A DNA stretch of 13,811 nucleotides from an uncultured Dokdonella sp. (GCA_934526015.1 CAKSZY010000044.1:1-13811), one strand, 5' to 3'. Shown: positions 5,440 through 13,312, numbered from the stretch's first letter. The notes: generated by a model from the letters alone, not told the origin. A program made the numbers and translations.

Positions 5440-6995
5440 TGAAAACTTCCGTCCGCATCGCCATCGCCGCCGCCATCATCGCCGGCGTGGTCGCGGTGCG
5501 CCAACTGCGTGACGCGCCGGCAGCATCCGGCGAGGCCGAAGCGGCCAGCGGCCACTGGCGCGTGCCGGCGAACGCCACCGCGTTCCGCTTCGGCACGCTC
5601 GACTTCAGTGCCTGCGAACTGGCGCAGAAGCATTCCGCGGCGACCACCGAGGCGTTCTGCGCGCCGTTCGAGGTGCCGGAAGACCGCGCGCATCCCGACG
5701 GGCGCCGCATCGCCCTCAAGCTGGCCCTCATCGAGAGCCGCGAAGCGGCCGACGACGACTTCATCGTCCTGCTCGCCGGCGGCCCCGGCCAGTCGGCGGT
5801 GAACAGCTGGCCGCAGGTGGCCGGCGCGCTCGAGGCGGCACGCAAGCGCCGCCACGTGCTGCTGCTCGACCAGCGCGGCACCGGTGCCTCGAATCCGCTC
5901 GACTGCAAGGGCGATGGCGAGGCCGAAGCCGATGCCGACGACCTCGCCGGTCTCGACCCGGCACGCCTGCGCGAAGCCACCCGGCGCTGCCTCGAGGAGG
6001 TGTCGGACAAGGCCGATCCGCGCTTCTACACGACCAGCGACGCCATCGCCGACCTCGAAGCGCTGCGCCAGGCGCTCGGCGCGCCGAAGTTCAACCTCGT
6101 CGGCGTGTCCTACGGCACGCGCGTCGCCCAGCAGTACCTCAAGCGTCATCCCGAAGGCGTGCGCAGCCTCGTGCTCGACAGTCCGGTGCCGAACGAGCTC
6201 GCCCTCGGCGGCGAGTTCGCCGGCAACCTCGACGAGGCGCTGAAGGCGCAGTTCGCCGCGTGTGCCGCAGAGGAAGCCTGCGCCAGCGCTTTCCCCGATC
6301 CGTTCGCCGACGTGATTGCCCTGCGCGATGCCCTGCAGGCGAACCCGCGCAGCGTCCACTACGCCGACCCGGTCAGCTTCGAACGCCGCGAGCGCCGCCT
6401 GAACGGCCATGCGCTCGCCGGTCTCGTGCGCCTGTATGCCTACACGCCGGAGACCGCGGCGCTGATCCCGCTGACCGTGCGCGAGGCGCTCGCCGGCAAC
6501 GATGCGCCGCTGGCCGGCCAGCTCGACCTGATGACGCGCGGCATCGACGAGCTGATCGGCAACGGCATGCAGCTGTCGGTGCTGTGCAGCGAGGATGTCG
6601 ACCGCCTGCCGGCGGACTCCGGCCCGTCGAAGGACAGCGTGCTCGGCTCGCTGCTGGTCGACGTCGCGCGCACGCAATGCGAGGTCTGGCCCCGCGGCGA
6701 ACGCCCGGCCGATTTCAACGAGCCGGCGCGCGGTGACCGGCCCGTGCTGGTGCTGGCCGGCGAGTTCGATCCGGTCACGCCGCCGCGCTACGGCGAGCAG
6801 ATCGTCGCCACCCTCGAGCGGGCGAAGCTGGTCGTCGCCGGTGGCCAGGGCCACTCGGTGATGGGTCGCGGCTGCATGCCCGAACTGGTCGCCCGTTTCC
6901 TCGACACGCTCGACCCGGCCGCGCTCGACACCGCCTGCATCGAGCGTCTCGGCAACACGCCCCACTTCATCGACTTCAACGGAGCCGCGCCATGA
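5439..6995 (+). CDS. Exported S33-type alpha/beta-hydrolase peptidase (TAP-like)
   Basis: A 518-residue alpha/beta hydrolase of the prolyl/tripeptidyl aminopeptidase group. A short basic start and hydrophobic stretch (MKTSVRIAIAAAIIAGVVAV, 1-20) suggest export or an N-terminal membrane anchor. The oxyanion region is LLAGGPGQS (111-119) and DQRGTGASNPLDC (144-156) is diagnostic for S33. The nucleophile is Ser224 in GVSYGT, the acid is probably Asp444 in AGEFDPVTPP, and the base His472 is in GGQGHSV. The C-terminal part matches the TAP-like C-terminal domain. GAGGA lies upstream of ATG 5439, which overlaps the previous stop by one base. It should remove short peptides or residues from N-termini in the periplasm; the substrate is unknown. 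Its stop overlaps natA, linking it to the exporter. Confidence 0.9.
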   Translation: MKTSVRIAIAAAIIAGVVAVRQLRDAPAASGEAEAASGHWRVPANATAFRFGTLDFSACELAQKHSAATTEAFCAPFEVPEDRAHPDGRRIALKLALIESREAADDDFIVLLAGGPGQSAVNSWPQVAGALEAARKRRHVLLLDQRGTGASNPLDCKGDGEAEADADDLAGLDPARLREATRRCLEEVSDKADPRFYTTSDAIADLEALRQALGAPKFNLVGVSYGTRVAQQYLKRHPEGVRSLVLDSPVPNELALGGEFAGNLDEALKAQFAACAAEEACASAFPDPFADVIALRDALQANPRSVHYADPVSFERRERRLNGHALAGLVRLYAYTPETAALIPLTVREALAGNDAPLAGQLDLMTRGIDELIGNGMQLSVLCSEDVDRLPADSGPSKDSVLGSLLVDVARTQCEVWPRGERPADFNEPARGDRPVLVLAGEFDPVTPPRYGEQIVATLERAKLVVAGGQGHSVMGRGCMPELVARFLDTLDPAALDTACIERLGNTPHFIDFNGAAP

Positions 6996-7726
6996 TCGAG
7001 CTGAAGGACCTCCACAAGGCATTCGGCGCGGTGAAGGCCGTCGACGGCGTCAGCTTCGTCGCCCGCGACGGCGAGATCACCGGCCTGCTCGGACCGAACG
7101 GCGCCGGCAAGACCACCACCCTGCGCATGCTCTACACGCTGATGAAGCCCGACCGCGGCCAGGTGCTGGTCGACGGCATCGACGCCGCCGTCGATCCGCT
7201 CGCCGTGCGCCGCCGGCTCGGCGTGCTGCCCGACGCACGCGGCCTCTACAAGCGCCTGACCTCGCGCGAGAACATCGACTACTTCGGCCGCCTGCAGGGG
7301 ATGGACCAGGCGGCGATCGACCGGCGCCGCGATGACCTCGTCAAGGCGCTCGACATGGACGAGATCATCGACCGCCGCACCGAGGGCTTTTCCCAGGGCC
7401 AGCGCGTGAAGACGGCGATCGCGCGCGCGCTGATCCACGATCCGCGCAACTGCATCCTTGACGAACCGACCAACGGCCTCGACGTGATGGCGACGCGGGC
7501 CATGCGCGAGTTCCTGCGCCGCCTGCGCGCCGAAGGACGCTGCGTGCTGTTTTCCAGCCACATCATGCAGGAGGTCGCCGCGCTGTGCGACCGCATCGTC
7601 GTCATCGCCCACGGCCGCGTCGTCGCCAACGCCACTCCCGACGAGCTGCGCGCACAGGCCGGCTCGGACAACCTCGAGGAAGCTTTCGTGAAGGTCATCG
7701 GTTCCGCAGAAGGGCTCGCCGCATGA
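6992..7726 (+). CDS. natA: ABC exporter ATPase, NatA type
   Basis: Cytoplasmic ATPase of 244 residues that pairs with the NatB-like permease downstream. Walker A is GPNGAGKT (34-41), the signature is FSQGQ (133-137) instead of LSGGQ, Walker B is CILDEP (154-159), then NGLD (161-164) and the switch His190 in FSSHIMQEV. FSQGQ and the PDARGLYKRLTSRENI block are, to my knowledge, characteristic of NatA-type subunits. The usual Q-loop glutamine appears replaced by Asp81 in this block. GGAG precedes ATG 6992, which overlaps the peptidase stop. B. subtilis NatAB exports Na+, but many relatives are annotated from similarity only, so the substrate should be treated as unknown. Confidence 0.93.
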   Translation: MIELKDLHKAFGAVKAVDGVSFVARDGEITGLLGPNGAGKTTTLRMLYTLMKPDRGQVLVDGIDAAVDPLAVRRRLGVLPDARGLYKRLTSRENIDYFGRLQGMDQAAIDRRRDDLVKALDMDEIIDRRTEGFSQGQRVKTAIARALIHDPRNCILDEPTNGLDVMATRAMREFLRRLRAEGRCVLFSSHIMQEVAALCDRIVVIAHGRVVANATPDELRAQAGSDNLEEAFVKVIGSAEGLAA

Positions 7727-8898
7727 AGACGATGCTGACGGTTTTCCTGAAGGAGGTGCGCGAGAACCTGCGTGACCGCCGCACCGTGCTCAACACCCTG
7801 CTGACCGGGCCGCTGCTGGCGCCGGTGATGTTCGTGCTGCTGATCAACGCGATCGTCGCGCGCGAGTTCGACAAGGCGGAGAAGCCGTTGCCGGTGCCGG
7901 TGATCGGCGCCGAGCACGCGCCGTCGCTGATCCAGGCCCTGCAGCAGATGGGCGTCGAGATCAAGGACGCGCCGGCCGATCCGGAACAGGCCGTGCGCGA
8001 GCAGGAAGTCGACCTCGTGCTGCGCATCCCCGACACCTACGCCGAGGCCTGGCGCAAGGGCGAGCCGGCCCAGGTCGAACTGGTCCACGACAAGTCGCAA
8101 CGCGATGCCGGCGGCCCGGTCGCGCGCCTGCGCACGATGCTGGAAGCCTACGGCCAGCAGACGGCGACGATGCGCGTGGTCGCGCGCGGGCTGTCACCGA
8201 CGATGACCCGGCCACTGGTCGTCGCCAGCCGCGACCAGTCCACCGCCCAGGCCCGCGGCGGCATGATGTTCGGCATGCTGCCGTACTTCTTCATCCTCGG
8301 CGTGTTCATCGGCGGCATGGCCCTGGCCATCGACACCACCGCCGGCGAACGCGAGCGGCAATCGCTGGAACCCTTGTTCGCCAACCCGGTGTCGCGCAGC
8401 CGGCTGCTGCTCGGCAAGCTCGGCGCGACCTCGGCCTTCGCGGTCACCGCGCTGCTGCTCAGCATCGTCGCCTTCTCCATCGCCGGACAGTTCCTGCCGA
8501 CCGCCAAGCTCGGCATGAGCCTGACCATCGGCATGCGCTTCGCCGTGCTGACGATGTTCGTCATGCTGCCGCTGGTGGTGCTGATCGCCGCCCTGCAGAC
8601 GCTCGCCGCGGCCTTCGCCAAGAGCTTCCGCGAGGCGCAGACCTACCTGTCGCTGCTGATGTTCGTGCCGGCCGTGCCGACCCTGCTGATGTCGGTGTTC
8701 CCGCTGAAGACGCAGACCTGGATGTATGCGGTGCCGCTGATGGGCCAGCAGGTCGTGATCACCCGCCTGCTGCGCGGCGACCCGGTCGGCAACAGCGACC
8801 TCTTGCTGTGCTTCGCCACCAGCACCGCCGCCGCGGTCCTCGTCTATTTCGTCACCGCGGCGATCTACCGCAGCGAGCGCCTGGCGATTTCCGGCTGA
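7723..8898 (+). CDS. natB: ABC-2 exporter permease, NatB type
   Basis: Inner-membrane permease of 391 residues, last gene of the operon. TM1 (about 24-47) is followed by a large extracytoplasmic domain (about 48-180), then five more hydrophobic segments near 183-204, 233-255, 270-297, 307-327 and 359-382. TAGERERQSLEPLFANPVSR (206-225), after TM2, is the conserved cytoplasmic motif of NatB/ABC-2 permeases. The start overlaps natA by four bases (ATGA). Together with NatA it should form an exporter of four subunits (two ATPases, two permeases). Placement after an exported peptidase suggests a peptide or envelope substrate, or a toxic compound, rather than simply Na+; that is inference. A GC-rich hairpin follows 20 bases after the stop. 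Confidence 0.92.
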   Translation: MKTMLTVFLKEVRENLRDRRTVLNTLLTGPLLAPVMFVLLINAIVAREFDKAEKPLPVPVIGAEHAPSLIQALQQMGVEIKDAPADPEQAVREQEVDLVLRIPDTYAEAWRKGEPAQVELVHDKSQRDAGGPVARLRTMLEAYGQQTATMRVVARGLSPTMTRPLVVASRDQSTAQARGGMMFGMLPYFFILGVFIGGMALAIDTTAGERERQSLEPLFANPVSRSRLLLGKLGATSAFAVTALLLSIVAFSIAGQFLPTAKLGMSLTIGMRFAVLTMFVMLPLVVLIAALQTLAAAFAKSFREAQTYLSLLMFVPAVPTLLMSVFPLKTQTWMYAVPLMGQQVVITRLLRGDPVGNSDLLLCFATSTAAAVLVYFVTAAIYRSERLAISG

Positions 8899-8918
8899 GC
8901 GCGCAGGCGCAGCGCCAC

Positions 8919-8940
8919 CGCCGCCGGTCCGCCGGCGGCG
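8919..8940 (+). terminator. Candidate terminator after natB
   Basis: CGCCGCCGG (8919-8927) pairs perfectly with CCGGCGGCG (8932-8940) around a four-base loop, TCCG. It lies between the natB stop and the next promoter, where a terminator is expected. Only a weak T-rich run (TCCTTGT) follows, so termination may be partial or need other factors. Confidence 0.5.
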
Positions 8941-8943
8941 TCC

Positions 8944-8973
8944 TTGTGGAAACGGTCGCGCGCTCCGTACAAT
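8944..8973 (+). promoter_or_regulatory. Promoter of the Mn riboswitch transcript
   Basis: TTGTGG (8944-8949) and TACAAT (8968-8973) are separated by 18 bases. Transcription is predicted near 8980, a few bases before the GGGGAGTAGCC motif that opens the riboswitch aptamer, which is the expected geometry. Confidence 0.7.
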
Positions 8974-8979
8974 GCGCGC

Positions 8980-9165
8980 GCTCCAACGGGGAGTAGCCGC
9001 GTTCGGCGAACCGCCGACCGGTGCGCGTCAACACACTTGGCGGACACGCCATGGCGCGCACGCACCCGCGACCCTCACGGTCGCAGGTCACCCGCGGGGC
9101 CTTGCCTGTTCCTGACGGCAAGGCCGCACGGCGACCGGGTTCCGGCAAGACCGCTGGTTCACCGC
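8980..9165 (+). ncRNA. yybP-ykoY family Mn2+ riboswitch (mntP-like leader)
   Basis: The 250-base leader of the exporter gene begins with GGGGAGTAGCC (8988-8998), the hallmark of the yybP-ykoY aptamer. It continues with GTCAACACACTTGG (9027-9040), resembling the conserved loop that binds Mn2+, and closes with GGCAAGACC (9144-9152). A nine-bp variable stem GGCCTTGCC/GGCAAGGCC (9098-9106/9117-9125) lies between. This class senses Mn2+ and switches on Mn efflux genes, and the gene downstream belongs to the exporter family most often linked to it. Boundaries are approximate because I could not fold the RNA. Confidence 0.88.
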
Positions 9166-9174
9166 ACGGATCCC

Positions 9175-9226
9175 GGGTCGGGGCCGCGCGCGTGGATCAC
9201 CGTGTCTTCTCGCCCCGACCCCGGAG
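9175..9226 (+). promoter_or_regulatory. Candidate riboswitch expression platform at the ribosome site
   Basis: GGGTCGGGG (9175-9183) is exactly complementary to CCCCGACCC (9213-9221), and the 3' arm touches the Shine-Dalgarno region CGGAG (9222-9226) just before ATG 9232. Stable pairing would hinder ribosome access, which fits translational control by the upstream aptamer. There is no T-tract, arguing against a transcriptional terminator switch. Confidence 0.5.
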
Positions 9227-9231
9227 TTCCC

Positions 9232-9792
9232 ATGCAGGCCCTGCTCGTCTCGACGCTCGTCGTCGCCGTCGCCGAGATCGGCGACAAGACCCAGCTGCTG
9301 TCGCTGATCCTCGCCGCGAAGTACCGCAAGCCGCTGCCGATCGTGCTCGGCATCCTCGTCGCCACCCTGGCCAACCATGCGCTCGCCGGCCTGTTCGGCA
9401 GCGTCGTCGCCGGCTGGTTCGAGCCGCAGACGCTGAAATGGATCGTGGTCGGCTCGTTCCTCGCCATCGCCGCGTGGACGCTGGTCCCGGACCGGCTCGA
9501 CGAGGATGGCGAAGTCGTCACCCTGCACAGCCACGGCGTGTTCGTCGCCAGCCTGGTCGCCTTCTTCCTCGCCGAAATGGGCGACAAGACCCAGATCGCC
9601 ACCGTCGTCCTTGCCGCCGAGTACGCGCCGCTGTGGCAGGTCGTGGTCGGCACCACCCTCGGCATGCTGCTCGCCAACCTGCCGGTGGTCTGGCTCGGCG
9701 CGCGTTTCGCGAAGAAGCTGCCACTGCAGGCGGCCCGCCTCGCCGCCGCCGTGCTGTTCGCCGCGCTGGCGGTGTGGATCCTGCTGCGCTGA
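9232..9792 (+). CDS. mneA: Mn2+ exporter of the GDT1/TMEM165 (UPF0016, MneA) family
   Basis: A 186-residue inner-membrane cation exporter, predicted to expel Mn2+. It has the family's internal duplication, with one copy of the signature E-x-G-D-K-T-Q in each half: AEIGDKTQ (residues 14-21) and AEMGDKTQ (about 115-122). Each signature sits at the end of a hydrophobic helix, with about six membrane helices in total and a charged linker (DRLDEDGE). Length matches bacterial members. GGAG upstream supports ATG 9232; an upstream in-frame extension would read through the riboswitch. Expression should rise with Mn2+ through the leader RNA. The substrate assignment rests on the family together with the Mn riboswitch; Ca2+ has been proposed for eukaryotic relatives. 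Confidence 0.93.
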   Translation: MQALLVSTLVVAVAEIGDKTQLLSLILAAKYRKPLPIVLGILVATLANHALAGLFGSVVAGWFEPQTLKWIVVGSFLAIAAWTLVPDRLDEDGEVVTLHSHGVFVASLVAFFLAEMGDKTQIATVVLAAEYAPLWQVVVGTTLGMLLANLPVVWLGARFAKKLPLQAARLAAAVLFAALAVWILLR

Positions 9793-9795
9793 GGC

Positions 9796-9810
9796 CGGCC
9801 GCCACGGCCG
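9796..9810. terminator. Weak candidate hairpin between convergent genes
   Basis: CGGCCG (9796-9801) and CGGCCG (9805-9810) pair around CCA in the 36-base gap between the convergent exporter and aldo/keto reductase genes. There is no T-tract on either strand, so termination here is only suggested by position. Confidence 0.25.
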
Positions 9811-9828
9811 ATGCAGCGGCGATGCGCT

Positions 9829-10854
9829 TCAGGCCGGGTAGCGCAGGCGTCCGAGGCGACGCTTCGCGCGTTCGGCAAGGCTGCCGGCAACGGCGGCATC
9901 GAGCCGGCGCATCAGCGAGGCATCCAGTCGGGCGACGAGATCGACGGCGCCGACGTTCTGCTCGATCTGCGCGCGGCGGCTGGCGCCGAGGATCACGCTC
10001 GACACGTCCGGATTGCGCAGGCACCAGGCCAGGGCGAGCTGGACCGGGGCGACGCCGAGTTCACGGGCGATCGCGCCGACGCGTTTCGCCCTGGCGAGAT
10101 CGGCGCGGCCGTCGGCGCTGGCCAGGCGTTCGCGCAACCAGGCGTTGTCGGCATGGCCGGCACGCGAATCCTCCGGCACCCCGTGGTCGTACTTGCCGGT
10201 CAGCAGGCCGGAAGCGAGCGGCGACCACACCGTCGTGCCGAGGCCGAACTCGCGGTACAGCGATGCGTACTCGTGCTCGACGCGTTCGCGGCGCAGCAGG
10301 TTGTACTGCGGCTGTTCCATGGTCGGTGCGGTGCAGCCGCTGGCCGCGGCGATGCGGAAGGCCTCGCGGATCGCCGTCGCCGGCCATTCGCTGGTGCCCC
10401 AGTACAGCACCTTGCCCTGGCGCACCAGCGCATCCATCGCCGCCACCGTCTCGGCGATCGGCGTGTCGGGATCGGGACGGTGGCAGTAGTAGAGGTCGAG
10501 ATGATCGACCTGCAATCGCCGCAGGGCCTGGTGGCAGGCCTCGGTGACGTGCTTGCGCGAGAGGCCGCGCTGGGTCGGCAGCGGATGTTCGACCGCACCG
10601 AAGCAGACCTTGCTCGACACGCAGAACGCCCCGCGCGGCGGACGCAGGTCGGCAAGCACTTCGCCGAGCAGCGATTCGGCCGCACCGAACGCGTAGTTCT
10701 CCGCGCCGTCGAAGAAGTTGATGCCATGATCGAGCGCGCAGGCGACCAGCTCGCGTGCCTCGCTGCGGCCGAGCTGCAGGGCGAAGGTGACCCAGGTGCC
10801 GAGCGACAGCGCGGAGAGCTTCAGGCCCGAGCGGCCGAGGCGACGGTACTGCAT
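9829..10854 (-). CDS. Aldo/keto reductase, voltage-gated K+ channel beta-subunit type
   Basis: A 341-residue NADPH-dependent carbonyl reductase with a predicted TIM barrel. The catalytic tetrad is complete: Asp49 and Tyr54 in FFDGAENYAFG, Lys82 in SSKV and His125 in YYCHRPDP. VSSVILGASRRAQIEQNVGA near the C-terminus is the NADPH-binding signature. The sequence (MQYRRLGRSGLKLSALSLGTW, plus YNLLRRERVEHEY) is closest to the Kv-beta-like group, which includes E. coli YghZ-type enzymes. The physiological substrate is not evident; relatives reduce toxic aldehydes such as methylglyoxal. ATG 10854 has a strong AGGAG that overlaps the stop codon of the upstream P-II gene nine bases away, so the two are very probably co-transcribed and translationally linked. 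Confidence 0.95.
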   Translation of the reverse strand: MQYRRLGRSGLKLSALSLGTWVTFALQLGRSEARELVACALDHGINFFDGAENYAFGAAESLLGEVLADLRPPRGAFCVSSKVCFGAVEHPLPTQRGLSRKHVTEACHQALRRLQVDHLDLYYCHRPDPDTPIAETVAAMDALVRQGKVLYWGTSEWPATAIREAFRIAAASGCTAPTMEQPQYNLLRRERVEHEYASLYREFGLGTTVWSPLASGLLTGKYDHGVPEDSRAGHADNAWLRERLASADGRADLARAKRVGAIARELGVAPVQLALAWCLRNPDVSSVILGASRRAQIEQNVGAVDLVARLDASLMRRLDAAVAGSLAERAKRRLGRLRYPA

Positions 10855-10863
10855 GCCGTTCTC

Positions 10864-11278
<415 letters not shown>

Positions 11279-11420
11279 GACTTTCCGATGCCGCCCACTG
11301 CGCAATGCGCGGCACGCGTCCAGTCTTGCACGGGCAGGGATGGCCCGTCGGCAACAACGCTGACGCAGGCGCTGGGACGCGAGCAGGGATGCAGGCATGG
11401 ATGCACGCAGGGAGGAGCAA
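11279..11420. other. Divergent intergenic spacer with no gene
   Basis: This part of the 11203-11517 gap has no credible reading frame. It contains purine-rich near-repeats such as GCAGGGATG and GCAGGCATGG, GGATGCACGCAGGGAGG between about 11383 and 11417, leading into the large palindrome. Its function is not evident. Confidence 0.4.
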
Positions 11421-11456
11421 CCGTCCGGCCCGGAACCGCGGTTCCGGGCCGGACGG
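11421..11456. repeat. Perfect 36-bp palindrome upstream of ubiK
   Basis: The left arm CCGTCCGGCCCGGAACCG (11421-11438) is the exact reverse complement of the right arm (11439-11456), with no spacer and no mismatch. The match ends abruptly at both sides. The right arm covers where the -35 of the ubiK promoter would lie. Transcription diverges here, so a terminator is not expected and there is no T-tract. It may be an operator, a cruciform-forming element or a REP-like insertion. Confidence 0.85.
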
Positions 11457-11468
11457 GTCGCGACCGGG

Positions 11469-11474
11469 TACGAT
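11469..11474 (+). promoter_or_regulatory. Candidate -10 of ubiK-comM
   Basis: TACGAT is a good -10 match, 44 bases before ATG 11518. The corresponding -35 position falls inside the right arm of the 36-bp palindrome and has no consensus match, so an activator or a weak promoter is likely. Confidence 0.45.
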
Positions 11475-11517
11475 GCGGCCTGCCGGCTTGCCGCCATCAT
11501 CCGTGCCGAGGTCCCCG

Positions 11518-11775
11518 ATGATCGATGCCCGTACCCTCGACGAGCTTTCGCGCCGCCTGGCCAGCCTCGTGCCGCCCTCGCTTTCCGCCGCGCGCGCCGA
11601 CCTGGCGGAAAATTTCCGTGCGGTGCTGCAATCGGGCTTGAAGTCGCTCGATCTGGTCACCCGCGAGGAATTCGACGTGCAGCGCGCCGTGCTGCTGCGC
11701 ACGCGCGAGAAGCTCGAGGAACTCGAGCGCCAGATCGCAGCACTCGAAGCGACCGCCGCGCCACCGCCTCACTGA
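11518..11775 (+). CDS. ubiK: Ubiquinone biosynthesis accessory factor UbiK (YqiC/DUF526)
   Basis: A small 85-residue accessory protein of aerobic ubiquinone biosynthesis; in E. coli the family member binds UbiJ and supports the soluble Ubi complex. The N-terminal amphipathic part (DARTLDELSRRLASLVP) is followed by ENFRAVLQSGLKSLDLVTREEFDVQ, the family core. A C-terminal coiled coil (about 56-78, RAVLLRTREKLEELERQIAALEA) is thought to trimerise. GAGG lies eight bases or so before ATG 11518. The tail APPPH is low complexity. It precedes comM by 34 bases and is likely co-transcribed, an arrangement I recall from other xanthomonads. Confidence 0.92.
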   Translation: MIDARTLDELSRRLASLVPPSLSAARADLAENFRAVLQSGLKSLDLVTREEFDVQRAVLLRTREKLEELERQIAALEATAAPPPH

Positions 11776-11809
11776 TCTGCCGCGGCGGCCGGCGCGCGGA
11801 GCACCGGCG

Positions 11810-13312
11810 ATGAGTCTCGCCGTCGTCTACAGTCGCGCGCAGGAAGGAGTCGTCGCGCCGCTGGTCACCTGCGAGGTGCACCTGTCCGGCGGCCTGCCGG
11901 GCACCTCGATCGTCGGCCTGCCGGAAACCGCCGTGCGCGAGGCGCGCGACCGCGTGCGTGCCGCCATCCTCAATGCGCAGTTCGACTACCCGCAACGCCG
12001 GGTGACGGTCGGGCTCGCGCCGGCGGACCTGCCGAAGGACGGCGGCCGCTTCGACCTGCCGATCGCACTCGGCATCCTCGCCGCAAACGGCGCCATCCCG
12101 CGCGAGGCGCTGGCCGACATCGAGTTCGTCGGCGAGCTCGCGCTGTCCGGCGAGTTGCGCGCGGTCAGCGGCGTGCTGCCGGCCGTGCTGCGCGCGACGC
12201 GTGCCGGCCGCCGCGTGATCGTGCCGCACGACAACGCCGCCGAGGCCGCCCTGGTCGGCGATGCCGACGTGCGCGGCGCCGGCAGCCTGCTCGAAGTCTG
12301 CGCACACCTTTGCGGGCAAGCACTGCTGCCGCGTGCCGAACCGGCGGCGCTGCCGGCCATCGCCGACGCCGGACCGGACCTCGCCGACGTGCGTGGCCAG
12401 GCACAGGCACGGCGCGCGCTGGAGATCGCCGCGGCCGGCGCGCACAACCTGTTGTTCGTCGGTCCGCCCGGCACCGGCAAGACCATGCTGGCGAGCCGCC
12501 TGCCCGGCATCCTGCCGCCGCTGGCCGAACACGAGGCGCTCGAACTCGCCGCCGTGCGTTCCGTCGCCGGCCTCGGCAGCGCACCGCACGACTGGATGCG
12601 CCGCGCCTTCCGCGCGCCGCACCACACCGCTTCCGCGGTCGCCCTCGTCGGCGGCGGCTCGCTGCCGAGGCCCGGCGAGATTTCGCTGGCCCACCACGGC
12701 GTGCTGTTCCTCGACGAACTGCCGGAGTTCGACCGTCGCGTGCTCGAAGTGCTGCGCGAACCGATCGAGTCGGGCCGCATCATGATCTCGCGCGCGGCGC
12801 GCCAGGCCGAGTTCCCGGCGCGCTTCCAGCTCGTCGCGGCGATGAATCCGTGTCCCTGCGGCTACACCGGCGATGCCTCGGGCCGTTGCCGCTGCACACC
12901 CGACCAGATCGCGCGCTACCGCTCGCGCATCTCCGGGCCCCTGCTCGACCGCATCGACCTCGTCCTCGAAGTGCCGCGCCTCGATGCAACCGAACTGCGC
13001 CAGAGCGCCGGTGGCGAAGCCTCCGCCGCCGTGCGCGAGCGCGTGGTCGCCGCGCGCGCCCGCCAACTCGCGCGCGCCGGCAAGCCGAACGCCTGGCTCG
13101 GCAACCGCGAAACCGAACGCGACGGCGCGCTCGGCGAGCGCGAACAGCAACTGCTCGAACGCGCGGTCGAACGCCTCGGCCTGTCCGCCCGCGCCTGGCA
13201 CCGCTGCGTGCGCCTCGCCCGCACGATCGCCGACCTCGATGGCGCCGCCACGATCGCCGCCGTGCATCTCTCCGAAGCGATCCAGTACCGGCGCTACGGC
13301 AGCCTCGGCTAG
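11810..13312 (+). CDS. comM: YifB/ComM family Mg-chelatase-like AAA+ ATPase
   Basis: A 500-residue AAA+ protein. In naturally competent bacteria ComM is a hexameric helicase that promotes branch migration during integration of incoming DNA. The N-terminal Lon-protease-like fold (about 1-170) contains GLPETAVREARDRVRAAI and PADLPKDGGRFDLPIALGIL. The AAA+ core has Walker A GPPGTGKT (218-225) and Walker B LFLDELPEF (299-307). A cysteine cluster CPCGY...CRC (348, 350, 360, 362) interrupts the core as in other family members. The C-terminal Mg-chelatase part ends with AIQYRRYG. GGAG eight bases upstream supports ATG 11810, and the length is normal (about 500-510). Competence itself cannot be judged from this window. 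Confidence 0.96.
   Translation: MSLAVVYSRAQEGVVAPLVTCEVHLSGGLPGTSIVGLPETAVREARDRVRAAILNAQFDYPQRRVTVGLAPADLPKDGGRFDLPIALGILAANGAIPREALADIEFVGELALSGELRAVSGVLPAVLRATRAGRRVIVPHDNAAEAALVGDADVRGAGSLLEVCAHLCGQALLPRAEPAALPAIADAGPDLADVRGQAQARRALEIAAAGAHNLLFVGPPGTGKTMLASRLPGILPPLAEHEALELAAVRSVAGLGSAPHDWMRRAFRAPHHTASAVALVGGGSLPRPGEISLAHHGVLFLDELPEFDRRVLEVLREPIESGRIMISRAARQAEFPARFQLVAAMNPCPCGYTGDASGRCRCTPDQIARYRSRISGPLLDRIDLVLEVPRLDATELRQSAGGEASAAVRERVVAARARQLARAGKPNAWLGNRETERDGALGEREQQLLERAVERLGLSARAWHRCVRLARTIADLDGAATIAAVHLSEAIQYRRYGSLG

Noticed and set aside
5355..7022. Minus-strand frame of 555 codons opposite the peptidase
   Set aside because: It lies antisense to the S33 hydrolase, which has all its family motifs in frame. 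No ribosome site or domain supports the minus reading.
9098..9125. Intrinsic terminator inside the exporter leader
   Set aside because: The nine-bp stem GGCCTTGCC/GGCAAGGCC has a 10-base loop and no T-tract after it. It fits a variable stem of the riboswitch better.
8980..9231. Small protein-coding gene in the leader (in-frame extensions of the exporter)
   Set aside because: The region matches the Mn riboswitch motifs, and an extended protein would lack homology to the exporter family N-terminus, which begins at the ATG with a Shine-Dalgarno.
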